Positions 36,707-45,581 of a DNA stretch of 64,000 nucleotides are shown here, piece after piece (position 1 is the first letter of the stretch; each line of letters starts with the position of its first letter). The stretch spans positions 1-64,000 of the forward strand of contig CAWBFS010000072.1 of NCBI GenBank assembly GCA_963788085.1, given 5' to 3'. The notes under the pieces are model-generated. The model saw nothing but the letters and a program-made list of their open reading frames with translations, ran no database searches and was not told where the DNA came from. A program made the position numbers and the translations under genes. The DNA comes from AP-15 sp963788085. GTDB taxonomy: Bacteria; Pseudomonadota; Alphaproteobacteria; ATCC43930; CGMCC-115725.

Positions 36707-36961
36707 TCAGGCCTCCTGCCAGGCTTCGGGCGGCGGCGGCACCATCGAGCGGCCGCTCTCGACCTCGATGATCGAGCCTTCCGCCGGGCAATACATCAGG
36801 CACGCGGTGCAGCCGGGGTAGGTGCATTTCTGCAGATCGATTTCGATGCGGTGCAACGGCTCCAGTGCGACATAGACCGCGTTGATGTCGATCTCGCGGC
36901 AGACGATGTAGCACATGCGGCATTCGGTGCAGCGCTGGTGATCGATCTTGAGACTGGGCAT
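36707..36961 (-). CDS. 2[4Fe-4S] ferredoxin A
   Basis: An 84-residue ferredoxin. The first cluster motif is RCTECRMCYIVCREI and the second is KCTYPGCTACLMYCPAEG, with a two-residue insertion in the second set and a charged C-terminal tail. Two [4Fe-4S] clusters are expected. It lies 12 bases after ferritin-like A and 3 before ferritin-like B, so it probably serves one or both as electron donor. It is intact. Confidence 0.92.
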   Translation of the reverse strand: MPSLKIDHQRCTECRMCYIVCREIDINAVYVALEPLHRIEIDLQKCTYPGCTACLMYCPAEGSIIEVESGRSMVPPPPEAWQEA

Positions 36962-36973
36962 GCCGGCCTCCGG

Positions 36974-37711
36974 TCAGTCGGTCACTTGCCGGCGCGGCGC
37001 CGGTGGCGCCGGCGCCTCACGCCCCAGCACAAACGCGCTGAGCTCGCCGAGAAATCGGCCGTAGTCGCGCTTGGCGACGGCGCAGGCCCAGCGGCACAGC
37101 TCGGCCTCGACGGGTTTGTCAACGAACTCTTCGACGATGCGCCGGCCCATATTGATGTGGCTGCGGTTTTCGACGAACTGGCTCTCGAAGACGCCTTTGA
37201 GGTCGGGGTCGGCGATCGCTTCCGTTAGCCCCTCCATCCAGCCGAGCTCGAGGATCTTGGGTCCCAAATTCAGCGCCGCAATCCGGATCGGATGCGGGTA
37301 GGTGGCCAGGTTGCGCAGCGAGAAAACATAATAGGCCAGCGCCGAATCCAGCACGAAACAGCCGGAGGGATGCCGAAAGGCGTCCTTCTGGGTGGCGACA
37401 TACCCTTTGTGCAGCAACGCGTCGAGATAGAGCATCTCGTGCGTCGATTCATCGACGATCTGCTTCGAAAACAAGTATTTGATCGAGGGCGGGAAGTCAT
37501 TGATTTCGAGGCCCTGACCCCACCCGCCATAGATGTAATAAAACATCCGCTCGAGCGTCCACAGCCGGCCGATCAGCCGGTGCGCCGCCTCGTCATCCAG
37601 GCCATCGCGGCGGATGGCCTGGATCACGTCCTCAACCGGTGTCGCGCGGCTCTCGCTTCGGCTTTTCTCGATCAGCTCCCGCGCCAGGTCTCTCCCCGGC
37701 AGCTCGGGCAT
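36974..37711 (-). CDS. ferritin-like diiron protein A
   Basis: A helical protein of 245 residues, related in design to the protein B encoded downstream. Candidate iron ligands are Glu in RLWTLERMFYYIYGG, the ExxH pair in QIVDESTHEMLYLDALL, Glu in PKILELGWMEGL, and Glu/His in QFVENRSHINMGRR. A C-terminal Pro/Ala tail is variable. The start at 37711 lies 4 bases after the extradiol dioxygenase stop. I cannot assign a named family. The operon context (two ferredoxins, a second ferritin-like protein, an extradiol dioxygenase) suggests a hydroxylation step on an aromatic compound. Confidence 0.65.
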   Translation of the reverse strand: MPELPGRDLARELIEKSRSESRATPVEDVIQAIRRDGLDDEAAHRLIGRLWTLERMFYYIYGGWGQGLEINDFPPSIKYLFSKQIVDESTHEMLYLDALLHKGYVATQKDAFRHPSGCFVLDSALAYYVFSLRNLATYPHPIRIAALNLGPKILELGWMEGLTEAIADPDLKGVFESQFVENRSHINMGRRIVEEFVDKPVEAELCRWACAVAKRDYGRFLGELSAFVLGREAPAPPAPRRQVTD

Positions 37712-37715
37712 GATC

Positions 37716-38765
37716 TTACGGCTCGAATACGGCGAAGCACTTGTTCGAGTTGAAGATGTAGCTCTGCACGTAGGAGGTTTCGGTCGGCCGCCGGCCGAGC
37801 TCGTTCATCGCGCCGACGAGGCACATCCAGTTCAGGACCTCCTGCTGGCCGCTGTCCTCGATCGCGCTCAACGGCCGCTGCCGCCAGGTCGCGTAGTCGG
37901 CCGCTTGCAACGCCTCATAGAGCGCGCGGTCGGCCTCGACGTCGGGGTAGAGCAGGTAATGCTTGGGCGTCAGGAACGCGTGCGACCAGCTGGAGGACGC
38001 AATCAGCGCGACCCGCCACGGGCTCTTCTCGACAACCCGGGCGCAAGCCGCGCCGAGATCGAAGCAGCGCCATGGGGCAGGGGAGGGGGGGTCGAGCTCG
38101 TCTTCCGACGGGAACTGGCTCAACCCGCGCGCGCCGGCCTGCTGCGCGACGACCCGGCTGCCGTAGCAATTCACCTGGAACGGCACGACCGGGTAGGGGA
38201 AACCCTTGCGGTCGTAGTCGAGGAACAGCAGCGTATTGAGAAAGGCGTGGCCGAGCTGGTGATGCAGCGGCTTGTAGGCATAGGAGACGTCGAACCCGGC
38301 CTCCAGCATGCCGCTGGCGATGAACTTCCCGGCATCGCGATGGCCCTTGTATTCGAATGTCTTCTCCGCCGGCTCGTTCCAGACATTCGGGCCGCGATAG
38401 TATTGCCACGGCTTTGTCGTCAGCGATTCATAGGCCAGCACGCAGAACGGCGGGATGATGTCTTCCTTGAAATTCTCATACTGGTCGTCGCCCCAGATCA
38501 CGACAAAATCGGGGGCGAACTCGTCCAACACCCGCCGGGCGTTCCGAAAACCGGTGAGGAGCGCCTCGCGGTGGTGCCTGGCGGCGGTCAGCCCGGCGTC
38601 GGCGCCGTATTCCTCGCGCATTGCCGCGGGCCAACCCGACGGATCCCGCATCCGCTCCGGCACCGCCGGGTCGTCGAGCGCACGCTTCAGAATGCGGCCC
38701 AGATTCTCATCGGGTCCCGAGAGGGGCGGAAAGTGAGTGACGCCGAGGCCCAATATCTGTCCCAT
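37716..38765 (-). CDS. LigB-type class III extradiol dioxygenase
   Basis: Non-heme iron ring-cleavage dioxygenase of 349 residues. The start at 38765 (MGQILGLGVTHFPPL) has GGGAGG just upstream; the His in THFPPL, the acidic WGDDQYENF and the His in ASSSWSHAFL fit the metal and catalytic positions of LigB/catechol-cleavage enzymes. Other family sequence is FDVSYAYKPLHHQLGHAFL. It is the first gene of a minus-strand operon with two ferritin-like proteins, two ferredoxins and an amidohydrolase. It should open a catechol-like ring; the substrate is unknown. No defect is seen. Confidence 0.87.
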   Translation of the reverse strand: MGQILGLGVTHFPPLSGPDENLGRILKRALDDPAVPERMRDPSGWPAAMREEYGADAGLTAARHHREALLTGFRNARRVLDEFAPDFVVIWGDDQYENFKEDIIPPFCVLAYESLTTKPWQYYRGPNVWNEPAEKTFEYKGHRDAGKFIASGMLEAGFDVSYAYKPLHHQLGHAFLNTLLFLDYDRKGFPYPVVPFQVNCYGSRVVAQQAGARGLSQFPSEDELDPPSPAPWRCFDLGAACARVVEKSPWRVALIASSSWSHAFLTPKHYLLYPDVEADRALYEALQAADYATWRQRPLSAIEDSGQQEVLNWMCLVGAMNELGRRPTETSYVQSYIFNSNKCFAVFEP

Positions 38766-38992
38766 GCCATCCTCCCTTAAATAGGTAAAGCCAGGATAGG
38801 CTCTGACCGCGCTGGTAACAAGCATCGAAGACTGCCCCAAGAATGGCGATTCGGGGCGGACCGCGGTCCAAGCGGCATCTCGCGGGGGCGGGAGGGGCGG
38901 AATCCGCCGCGAGGGGCCGCGATCGTTGCGAGGTTCGGCTGGCTTGTGGCAAGAGACGAGAGGACGGTTGCAAGCAGCGGTGAGTTCTCTCG

Positions 38993-39985
38993 ATGACGTC
39001 TCTACGTATGAGCCGTCGGCTGATTTTCGCGGCTCCGTTTATTGCCGCGTCGGGCGTTGCCATGCGGCGGGCGGGAGCGGGTGAGGGTGACTTCTACGCA
39101 TTCCTGTCTGGGGTACGCCGCGACGCCGCCGCGCAGGGCATTCGGGCGGCTACGGTTGAGGTCGCGCTGCGCAACGCGCAATACCTGCCGCACGTCATCG
39201 AGCTCGACCGCAAGCAGCCCGAACGCACGATGACGTTCGGCGAGTATCTCGAAAAGGTCGTCACGTCCCAGCGCATGGATGGCGCCCGCACCCAGCTGGC
39301 TGAAAATCGAGTGCTGCTCGACGGGATCTGGCGGCGGTTCAATGTCGAGCCGCGCTTTGTCGTGGCCCTGTGGGGGATCGAGAGCGATTTCGGCAAGGTC
39401 ATGGGCAATTACGCGGTGGTCTCGGCGCTCGCCACGCTCGCCTATGACGGACGCCGCAGCTCGTATTTCCGCGGCGAGCTGATCTCGGCGTTGCGCATCC
39501 TCGATCAGGGACACATCCGGGCGGACAATATGATGGGGTCCTGGGCGGGGGCGATGGGGCAATGCCAATTCATGCCCTCGACCTTTCTCGGATACGCGGT
39601 CGATTACGATGGTGACGGCCGGAAAGACATCTGGAACGACCGGGCCGACGCGCTGGCCTCGATCGCCAATTTCATCTCGCGCCTGGGTTGGCGCGGCGGC
39701 GAGGGCTGGGGGCGCGAGGTCATGCTGCCGGCCGGGTTCGATGCTCGCTACACCGGGCTCGAAGTCAAGCGGCCGACCGGCGAGTGGAGCCGGCTCGGGG
39801 TGCGCAGCATCGATGCCGGCCCGCTCGCGGGCCGCGAGGGCGAAGCCTCGCTGGTCATGCCGGATGGCGCCGGGGGGCCAGCTTTCCTCGTCTATGACAA
39901 TTTCCGCACGATCATGAAGTGGAACAAATCCACTTATTTCGCGACCGCGGTCGGGTATCTGGCCGACAGCATGGCGCGGGGTTAA
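38993..39985 (+). CDS. mltB: lytic murein transglycosylase, MltB family
   Basis: Periplasmic enzyme of 330 residues that cleaves peptidoglycan strands, forming 1,6-anhydro-muramic ends. The N-terminus has a twin-arginine-like signal (SRRLIFAAPFIAASGVA). The catalytic Glu is in VALWGIESDFGKVMGN. Other MltB motifs are MMGSWAGAMGQCQFMPSTFL, YAVDYDGDGRKDIWN and WRGGEGWGREVML. Either ATG 38993 or 39008 may be used. It lies upstream of a D-Ala-D-Ala carboxypeptidase, another wall enzyme. It lacks the C-terminal peptidoglycan-binding domain seen in some relatives. Confidence 0.94.
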   Translation: MTSLRMSRRLIFAAPFIAASGVAMRRAGAGEGDFYAFLSGVRRDAAAQGIRAATVEVALRNAQYLPHVIELDRKQPERTMTFGEYLEKVVTSQRMDGARTQLAENRVLLDGIWRRFNVEPRFVVALWGIESDFGKVMGNYAVVSALATLAYDGRRSSYFRGELISALRILDQGHIRADNMMGSWAGAMGQCQFMPSTFLGYAVDYDGDGRKDIWNDRADALASIANFISRLGWRGGEGWGREVMLPAGFDARYTGLEVKRPTGEWSRLGVRSIDAGPLAGREGEASLVMPDGAGGPAFLVYDNFRTIMKWNKSTYFATAVGYLADSMARG

Positions 39986-40096
39986 TTGCCGCAAGTCCGC
40001 GCAATACCCTACGGGTCGTCATCAGGGCGGGTCTCCATCGGGCGGATCTTGATCCGGGCCGAGGCGTTCTCGGTCGGAAAGAGAGAGTGAGCGAAA

Positions 40097-41332
40097 ATGG
40101 TGGATCGGAAAATCGGTAGAATTTTTACGGCGCGCTCGATCGCCGCCGTTATCGCGGCGGCCCTGCTCGTCGCCGGGCTCAACAGCCACCCGGCGGCAGG
40201 CGCGCGAGGCCATGCCAAACCCAAGGCCACCGCCGCCGCCCAAGTCCCGGCGAACCCGACCGCGGGCATGGAAACACAGGCGACGCATGCCTTTGTCATC
40301 GAGGCTGATACCGGGACGGTGCTGCTCGACAAGGCCGCCGACGAGCGCATGCCGCCGGCCTCGATGAGCAAGATCATGACCGCCTATGTCGTTTTCGACA
40401 TGCTGAAGCAGGGGCGCGCTAAGCTCGACGATGAATTGCCGGTCAGCGAGCGCGCCTGGCGGCTGCAAGGCTCGAAGATGTTCGTGCCGATCGGCGGGCG
40501 CATCAAAATCGATGATCTCCTGAAGGGCGTGATCATCCAATCCGGCAACGATGCCTGCCTCGTCCTCGCCGAAGGCCTCGCCGGGAGCGAGGAAGCGTTT
40601 GTCGAGCTGATGAACCAGAAGGCAAAGGAAATCGGGCTCAAAGACAGCCATTTTGCCAATGTCGACGGTCTGCCCAGCCCCGACCACTGGATGACCGCGC
40701 GCGATTTGGCGACTTTGTCAATCCGGACAATCAAAGATTTTCCCGAGTACTATCACTACTATAGTGAAATGGGGTACGAATACAATAACATCAAACAAGG
40801 CAACCGCAACCCGCTGCTCTATAAAGGGGTCGGCGCCGACGGGTTGAAGACCGGCCATACCGAGGAGGCGGGCTACAGCCTGACCGCTTCGGTCAAGCGC
40901 GACGACCGCCGCATCATCCTCGTGCTCGGCGGCTTGCCGACGATGAAAGCCCGCGCCCAGGAAAGCGAGAGGCTGATCGAATGGGCCTTCCGGGAATTCA
41001 ACGACTACAAGCTGTTCGCGGCCGGAGACAAGGTCGATGATGCCGAGGTGTGGCTGGGTTCCGACCCGAAGGTGCCGCTCACCGTCGCCAATGATCTGGT
41101 CGTGACCCTGCCGCGCAAGTCGCGCAAGGACATGAAGGTCACAGTCGACTACGACCGCCCCATTCCGGCGCCGGTCAAGAAAGGCCAGACAATCGGGAAG
41201 CTGGTGGTGACCGCTCCCGATGTGCCGCCGACCGAGGTGCAACTCGTTGCCGGTGCGGATGTCGACCGCATGGACGCCCTCGGCCGCGTCGCGACCCTCG
41301 CCGGCTATCTGGTGTGGGGCGGCCGGCATTGA
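40097..41332 (+). CDS. D-alanyl-D-alanine carboxypeptidase (PBP5/6-like)
   Basis: Penicillin-binding protein of 411 residues that trims the pentapeptide of peptidoglycan. It has a signal/anchor in residues 11-36 and a Lys/Ala-rich linker. The active-site motifs are Ser89-M-S-Lys92 in PPASMSKIM, SGN at 149-151 and KTG at 251-253. A C-terminal beta domain (residues 300-411) is typical of PBP5. It is followed after a single base by the thymidylate kinase gene, the usual alphaproteobacterial operon (dac-tmk-holB-metG-tatD). Confidence 0.95.
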   Translation: MVDRKIGRIFTARSIAAVIAAALLVAGLNSHPAAGARGHAKPKATAAAQVPANPTAGMETQATHAFVIEADTGTVLLDKAADERMPPASMSKIMTAYVVFDMLKQGRAKLDDELPVSERAWRLQGSKMFVPIGGRIKIDDLLKGVIIQSGNDACLVLAEGLAGSEEAFVELMNQKAKEIGLKDSHFANVDGLPSPDHWMTARDLATLSIRTIKDFPEYYHYYSEMGYEYNNIKQGNRNPLLYKGVGADGLKTGHTEEAGYSLTASVKRDDRRIILVLGGLPTMKARAQESERLIEWAFREFNDYKLFAAGDKVDDAEVWLGSDPKVPLTVANDLVVTLPRKSRKDMKVTVDYDRPIPAPVKKGQTIGKLVVTAPDVPPTEVQLVAGADVDRMDALGRVATLAGYLVWGGRH

Positions 41333-41333
41333 C

Positions 41334-41975
41334 GTGACGGATCCGCGCGGCCGGTTCATCTCGATCGAGGGCGGCGAAGGCGCCGGCAAGTCGACGCAGG
41401 TGGGATTGCTGGTGGCGGCGCTGGATCGGGCGGGGATTCCGGCACGAGCGACCCGCGAACCGGGCGGCTCACCCGGCGCCGAGGCGATCCGGCGGCTCTT
41501 GCTCGAGGGCGAGGGCGAGCGCTGGGATGCGATCGGCGAAGCCTTGTTGCTCGTGGCCGCGCGGCGTGACCACGTGACCCGCGTCATTGCCCCTGCTCTC
41601 GCGCAAGGGATCTGGGTGGTGTCCGACCGGTTCGCCGATTCCACCACGGCCTATCAGGGCTACGGCAGAGGAGTGGCGCTTGAGGATCTCGCCGCATTGC
41701 ACCGCTTCGCCCTCGGCGATTTCGCGCCGGACCTGACCGTGATCCTCGATCTGCCGGTCGAAATCGGGCTCGCCCGCGCTGCCGCGCGCTCGGCCGCCGA
41801 CCGGTTCGAACGCCTCGACCACAATTTCCACGAAAAGCTGCGCCAAGGGTTCCGCCAGATCGCCGCCGAGAACCCTACCCGCTGCGTCCTGGTCGACGCC
41901 TCGGCCGACCCGCAGACAGTGCACCGCGCGGTGCTGGCTGCGGTCGAGCAACGCCTCGGCCTATACCTTGGCTAG
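41334..41975 (+). CDS. tmk: thymidylate kinase
   Basis: Phosphorylates dTMP to dTDP in DNA-precursor synthesis. The GTG at 41334 (VTDPRGRFISIEGGEGAGKS) starts 1 base after the dac stop and gives 213 residues. The P-loop is GGEGAGKST, the substrate and lid regions are VVSDRFADSTTAYQGYGRG and RAAARSAADRFERL. The DRF variant of the DRY motif is common. The longer upstream frame lies inside dac and was rejected. It is intact. Confidence 0.96.
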   Translation: MTDPRGRFISIEGGEGAGKSTQVGLLVAALDRAGIPARATREPGGSPGAEAIRRLLLEGEGERWDAIGEALLLVAARRDHVTRVIAPALAQGIWVVSDRFADSTTAYQGYGRGVALEDLAALHRFALGDFAPDLTVILDLPVEIGLARAAARSAADRFERLDHNFHEKLRQGFRQIAAENPTRCVLVDASADPQTVHRAVLAAVEQRLGLYLG

Positions 41976-42000
41976 AGCAGATTTCGACCAAATTGGCGCT

Positions 42001-42091
42001 GTCATTGCGAGGCGCGCCCTGCGCGCCGAAGCAATCTCGACCGATCGAGCGCTCACCTGCCCGAGATTGCTTCGCTGCCGCTCGCAATGAC
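42001..42091. repeat. nested palindromic repeat (REP/MITE-like)
   Basis: Outer arms GTCATTGCGAG (42001-42011) and CTCGCAATGAC (42081-42091) are perfect, and inner arms GAAGCAATCTCG (42028-42039) and CGAGATTGCTTC (42062-42073) are also perfect. The element could form a cruciform. Repeats of this type, with these CATTGCGAG and GAAGCAATCT modules, are widespread in alphaproteobacterial genomes. It sits between tmk and holB and overlaps the open frame upstream of holB. Confidence 0.9.
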
Positions 42092-42124
42092 GATGGACAG
42101 GGGTCGGCTGGCGCCGCCGCCGGC

Positions 42125-43168
42125 GTGCTCGCGCCGCGGGAAAATCCGCAGCTCGCTGGGCACGAGAATGCCGAGCGCGAGCTGCGCCGGCTTGCCGAAG
42201 CGGGGCGGCTGCCGCACGCGATCCTGCTGAGCGGGCCGCGCGGCATCGGCAAGGCGACGCTGGCCTTTCGGCTCGCCCGCTTCCTGCTCGCCGGGCCAAG
42301 CAGCGGGGAGGGGCTCGAGGTCGATCCCGGGAGCAGCCTGTTCCGCCGGGTCGCATCGGGCGGCCATGCCGATCTGCTCACCGTCGAGCGCGCCTATGAT
42401 CCGCGGCGCCGCCGGCTGCGCAGCGACATCATCGTCGAGGATACGCGCGCGATCGCCGGTTTTTTCCGGCTGACCGCGGCCGAGGAGGGATGGCGGATCG
42501 TCATCGTCGACGGCGCCGAGGAGATGAACCGCAACGCCGCCAATGCATTGCTGAAGATACTCGAAGAGCCGCCGCGGCGGGGGCTGTTGCTGCTGGTCAG
42601 TCACAGCCCGGGGCAGCTGCTGCCGACTGTCCGCTCGCGTTGCCGGCACTTTCCACTGGCTGCGTTACCGCGGCCGCTGGTGTTGCAGCTGCTCGGGCAG
42701 CACCGGCCCGAGCTCGCTCGATCAGACGCCGAGGCGCTGGCGGGACTGGCCGAAGGCAGCATCGGCCGGGCGATCGAGCTCGCCGACGCCGGCGGGCTGG
42801 CGCTCTACCGGTCAATTCTCGGCATCCTCGCTAAGGTTCCGCACCTCGAGGTCGCGGAGCTCCATGCCTTTGCCGACAAGCTCGCCCGCCCCGACGCCGA
42901 AGAGGCCTATCGAGCCAGCGAGGAATTGCTGTCGCAGTTTCTTGGCAGGATGGTCGTTCTTGCCGCCGGTCGGCCGCTCGGACCCGAAGAGCTGGTCGCC
43001 GGGGAAGGGGAGGTGATGCGCCGTCTCGCCGCTTGCGCCGATCCGGCGCGCTGGGCGGATCTGCGGGACCGGATCGGCCGCGATTTCGCCAACACAGACC
43101 AGCTCAACCTCGACCGCAAGCAGGCCATCCTCGGCGCGTTCTTCGCCGTCGAGGAAATGGCGCGGTAG
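42125..43168 (+). CDS. holB: DNA polymerase III delta' subunit
   Basis: Clamp-loader subunit of the replicative polymerase. The fold is an AAA+ domain with GPRGIGKATLAFRLARF (P-loop variant), RIVIVDGAEEMNRNAANALL (Walker B region) and SRC-type finger VRSRCRHF, then the C-terminal collar. The GTG at 42125 (VLAPRENPQLAG) gives 347 residues and the normal alphaproteobacterial beginning. The same frame stays open back to 41993, but that part is the palindromic repeat, so it is probably not translated. The 3' neighbour metG starts 72 bases later. Confidence 0.9.
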   Translation: MLAPRENPQLAGHENAERELRRLAEAGRLPHAILLSGPRGIGKATLAFRLARFLLAGPSSGEGLEVDPGSSLFRRVASGGHADLLTVERAYDPRRRRLRSDIIVEDTRAIAGFFRLTAAEEGWRIVIVDGAEEMNRNAANALLKILEEPPRRGLLLLVSHSPGQLLPTVRSRCRHFPLAALPRPLVLQLLGQHRPELARSDAEALAGLAEGSIGRAIELADAGGLALYRSILGILAKVPHLEVAELHAFADKLARPDAEEAYRASEELLSQFLGRMVVLAAGRPLGPEELVAGEGEVMRRLAACADPARWADLRDRIGRDFANTDQLNLDRKQAILGAFFAVEEMAR

Positions 43169-43239
43169 AGCGAGAGCGCGCCGGCGGCCCGGGTGGATCG
43201 TGATCGGAACGGGCCCATATCTGGGGTTTGGAGACAGTC

Positions 43240-44784
43240 ATGACCGCCGACCGGCCCTTCTTCGTCACGACCCCGATCTACTACGTCAACGACACGCCGC
43301 ATTTGGGCCACGCCTATACGACAGTGGCGTGCGACGCGCTGGCGCGCTTCATGCGGCTCGACGGGCGCCGGGTGAAGTTTTTGACGGGCACCGACGAGCA
43401 CGGCCAAAAGGTCGAGCAATCGGCGCGCCTTGCCGGCGTCTCGCCGCAGGAATTCACCGACCGGATTTCCGGGGCGTTTCGCGATATGACGCGGCTCCTC
43501 GACATCAGCAACGACGATTTCATCCGCACCACCGAGCCGCGCCACGTTCGCGGCGTGCAGGCGCTGTGGCAGGAGCTGGAGCGGCGCGGCGAGATTTATC
43601 TGGGACGCTTTGCCGGGTGGTATTCGGTGCGCGACGAAGCCTTCTACGACGAAGGCGAGCTGATGTCGGTCGACTGGTCGAAGGCGCCGACCGGCGCCGA
43701 GGTCGAATGGCTGGAGGAGGAGAACTATTTCTTCCGGCTTTCCTCGTGGCAGGACCGGCTTTTGGCCTATTACGATGCAAATCCGGATGCGGTCGCGCCG
43801 CGCAGCCGGCGCAACGAGGTCGTCAGCTTTATCAAGTCGGGCTTGCGCGACCTGTCGATCTCGCGAACCAGCTTCAGCTGGGGAATTCCGGTTCCGGGTA
43901 ACCCGGACCACGTGATTTATGTGTGGCTCGACGCGCTGGCCAACTACATCACCGCGATCGGCTATCCGGATACCGACAGTCCGGAGTTTTCGACTTTCTG
44001 GCCCGCCGATATTCACGTTGTCGGCAAGGACATCGTGCGGTTCCATGCGGTCTATTGGCCGGCCTTCCTGATGGCTGCCGGTCTCGAGCCGCCGCGCCGC
44101 GTCTTCGCCCATGGCTGGTGGACGGTCGAGGGGCAGAAGATGTCGAAATCGCTGAACAACTTCATCCCGCCAAAGCAGCTCGTCGACACGTACGGGCTCG
44201 ATGCGGTGCGCTATTTTGTATTGCGCGAATTGCCGTTCGGCAGTGACGGCGATTTTTCACACCGCGCCGTGGTGGGCAGGCTCAACGGCGATCTCGCCAA
44301 TGATTTCGGCAATCTGGCACAGCGCGTGCTGGTGATGATCAACCGCAATTGCGCTGGCTGGGTGCCCGATGACGGGGAATTGCGCGCCGGCGATACGGCG
44401 TTGCTCAACGCTGCGCAAAACCTCCTCGGGACAGTGCGTGGGCATATTGCGGAGCAGGCCTTTCACCTGGCCCTCGAGGCGATCTGGCGGGTTGTCGGCG
44501 AGGCCAACCGCTATGTCGACGAGCAAGCCCCCTGGGCGCTCAGCCGCAGTGACCCGGCGCGGATGCGCACGGTGCTCTATACGCTGGCCGAGACGCTGCG
44601 CCACCTGGGGATCCTCGTGCAGCCCTTCGTCCCCGGCGCAGCGCGAAAGCTCCTCGATCAGCTGGCAGTGCCGGAGGCGGCGCGCGATTTCATCGCCTTG
44701 GCCGAGGCGCCGCTCGCCCCGGGGACGCGCTTGCCGAAACCGGAAGCTATCTTTCCGCGCTTTGTCGAGGAGGCGGCCCCGTAA
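43240..44784 (+). CDS. metG: methionyl-tRNA synthetase
   Basis: Charges tRNA-Met. It has 514 residues. The class I motifs are HLGH in NDTPHLGHAYTT and KMSKS in EGQKMSKSLNNF. The connective peptide has no Cys, so this is the short, zinc-free type found in many bacteria, and it lacks the C-terminal dimer domain. The ATG at 43240 has GGAGA nine bases upstream; a TTG at 43228 is less likely. The stop overlaps the tatD start by one base (TAATG). It is intact. Confidence 0.97.
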   Translation: MTADRPFFVTTPIYYVNDTPHLGHAYTTVACDALARFMRLDGRRVKFLTGTDEHGQKVEQSARLAGVSPQEFTDRISGAFRDMTRLLDISNDDFIRTTEPRHVRGVQALWQELERRGEIYLGRFAGWYSVRDEAFYDEGELMSVDWSKAPTGAEVEWLEEENYFFRLSSWQDRLLAYYDANPDAVAPRSRRNEVVSFIKSGLRDLSISRTSFSWGIPVPGNPDHVIYVWLDALANYITAIGYPDTDSPEFSTFWPADIHVVGKDIVRFHAVYWPAFLMAAGLEPPRRVFAHGWWTVEGQKMSKSLNNFIPPKQLVDTYGLDAVRYFVLRELPFGSDGDFSHRAVVGRLNGDLANDFGNLAQRVLVMINRNCAGWVPDDGELRAGDTALLNAAQNLLGTVRGHIAEQAFHLALEAIWRVVGEANRYVDEQAPWALSRSDPARMRTVLYTLAETLRHLGILVQPFVPGAARKLLDQLAVPEAARDFIALAEAPLAPGTRLPKPEAIFPRFVEEAAP

Positions 44785-45581
44785 TGGGCGAGGGCACGGG
44801 CCCCATGCTGGTCGACAGCCATTGCCATCTCGATTTCCCGGATTTTGCGGCAGAGCGGGATGCCCTGGTCGCCCGCGCCCGCGCGGCCGGGGTCGAAACG
44901 ATGTTGACGATCTGCACGCGGCTCGACGAATTCGACGGGGTGCGCGCGATCGCCGAGGCCTATGACGGGATCTGGTGCTCGGTCGGGGCGCACCCGCACG
45001 AGGCTGCCGATCACGCCCCGTTGCTCACCGACCAGCTTCTCGCGCTGACCGAACACCCAAAAGTCGTTGGCATCGGCGAGACCGGCCTCGACTTTCATTA
45101 CGATCTGAGCCCCCGCGACGTTCAGGAGCGCGTATTCCGCATTCACATCGCGGCGTCGCGAGCCAGCGGGCTGCCATTGATCATTCATGCCCGCGAGGCG
45201 GATCGCGAGATCGCGCGGATCCTCGAAGAAGAGCAGCCGCCACCGGGGGTCTTGCATTGCTTCAGCAGCGGCCGGGCGCTCGCCGAAACCGCGATCGCCC
45301 TCGGATTTTATGTTTCCATCTCCGGGATCGTGACATTCCGCAATGCCGAAGAGCTGCGCGCGATCGTGCGGGACCTGCCGGTCGACCGGCTGCTCGTCGA
45401 GACCGACGCGCCCTATCTCGCGCCGGTGCCCTATCGCGGCAAGCGCAACGAGCCGGCCTTCGTAGCGGCGACCGCGGCAGCCGTGGCGGCCCTCAAGGGC
45501 CTCGATCCGCAACGCCTTGCGGCGGTAACGCGCGACAATTTCTTCCGGCTCTTCACCAAAGCGATCCCATCCGCAGGATGA
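44784..45581 (+). CDS. tatD: TatD family metal-dependent hydrolase
   Basis: TIM-barrel Mg/Mn hydrolase with DNase activity in characterised members. It has 265 residues. Metal ligands are in DSHCHLDFPDF, GIGETGLDFHYD, IIHAREADREI, LHCFSSG and LLVETDAPYL. It is translationally coupled to metG at the 5' end and to the MBL-fold gene (ATGA overlap) at the 3' end. It is intact. Confidence 0.95.
   Translation: MGEGTGPMLVDSHCHLDFPDFAAERDALVARARAAGVETMLTICTRLDEFDGVRAIAEAYDGIWCSVGAHPHEAADHAPLLTDQLLALTEHPKVVGIGETGLDFHYDLSPRDVQERVFRIHIAASRASGLPLIIHAREADREIARILEEEQPPPGVLHCFSSGRALAETAIALGFYVSISGIVTFRNAEELRAIVRDLPVDRLLVETDAPYLAPVPYRGKRNEPAFVAATAAAVAALKGLDPQRLAAVTRDNFFRLFTKAIPSAG

Noticed and set aside
42907..44112. 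401-residue frame antisense to metG
   Set aside because: Shadow of methionyl-tRNA synthetase, with no family features.
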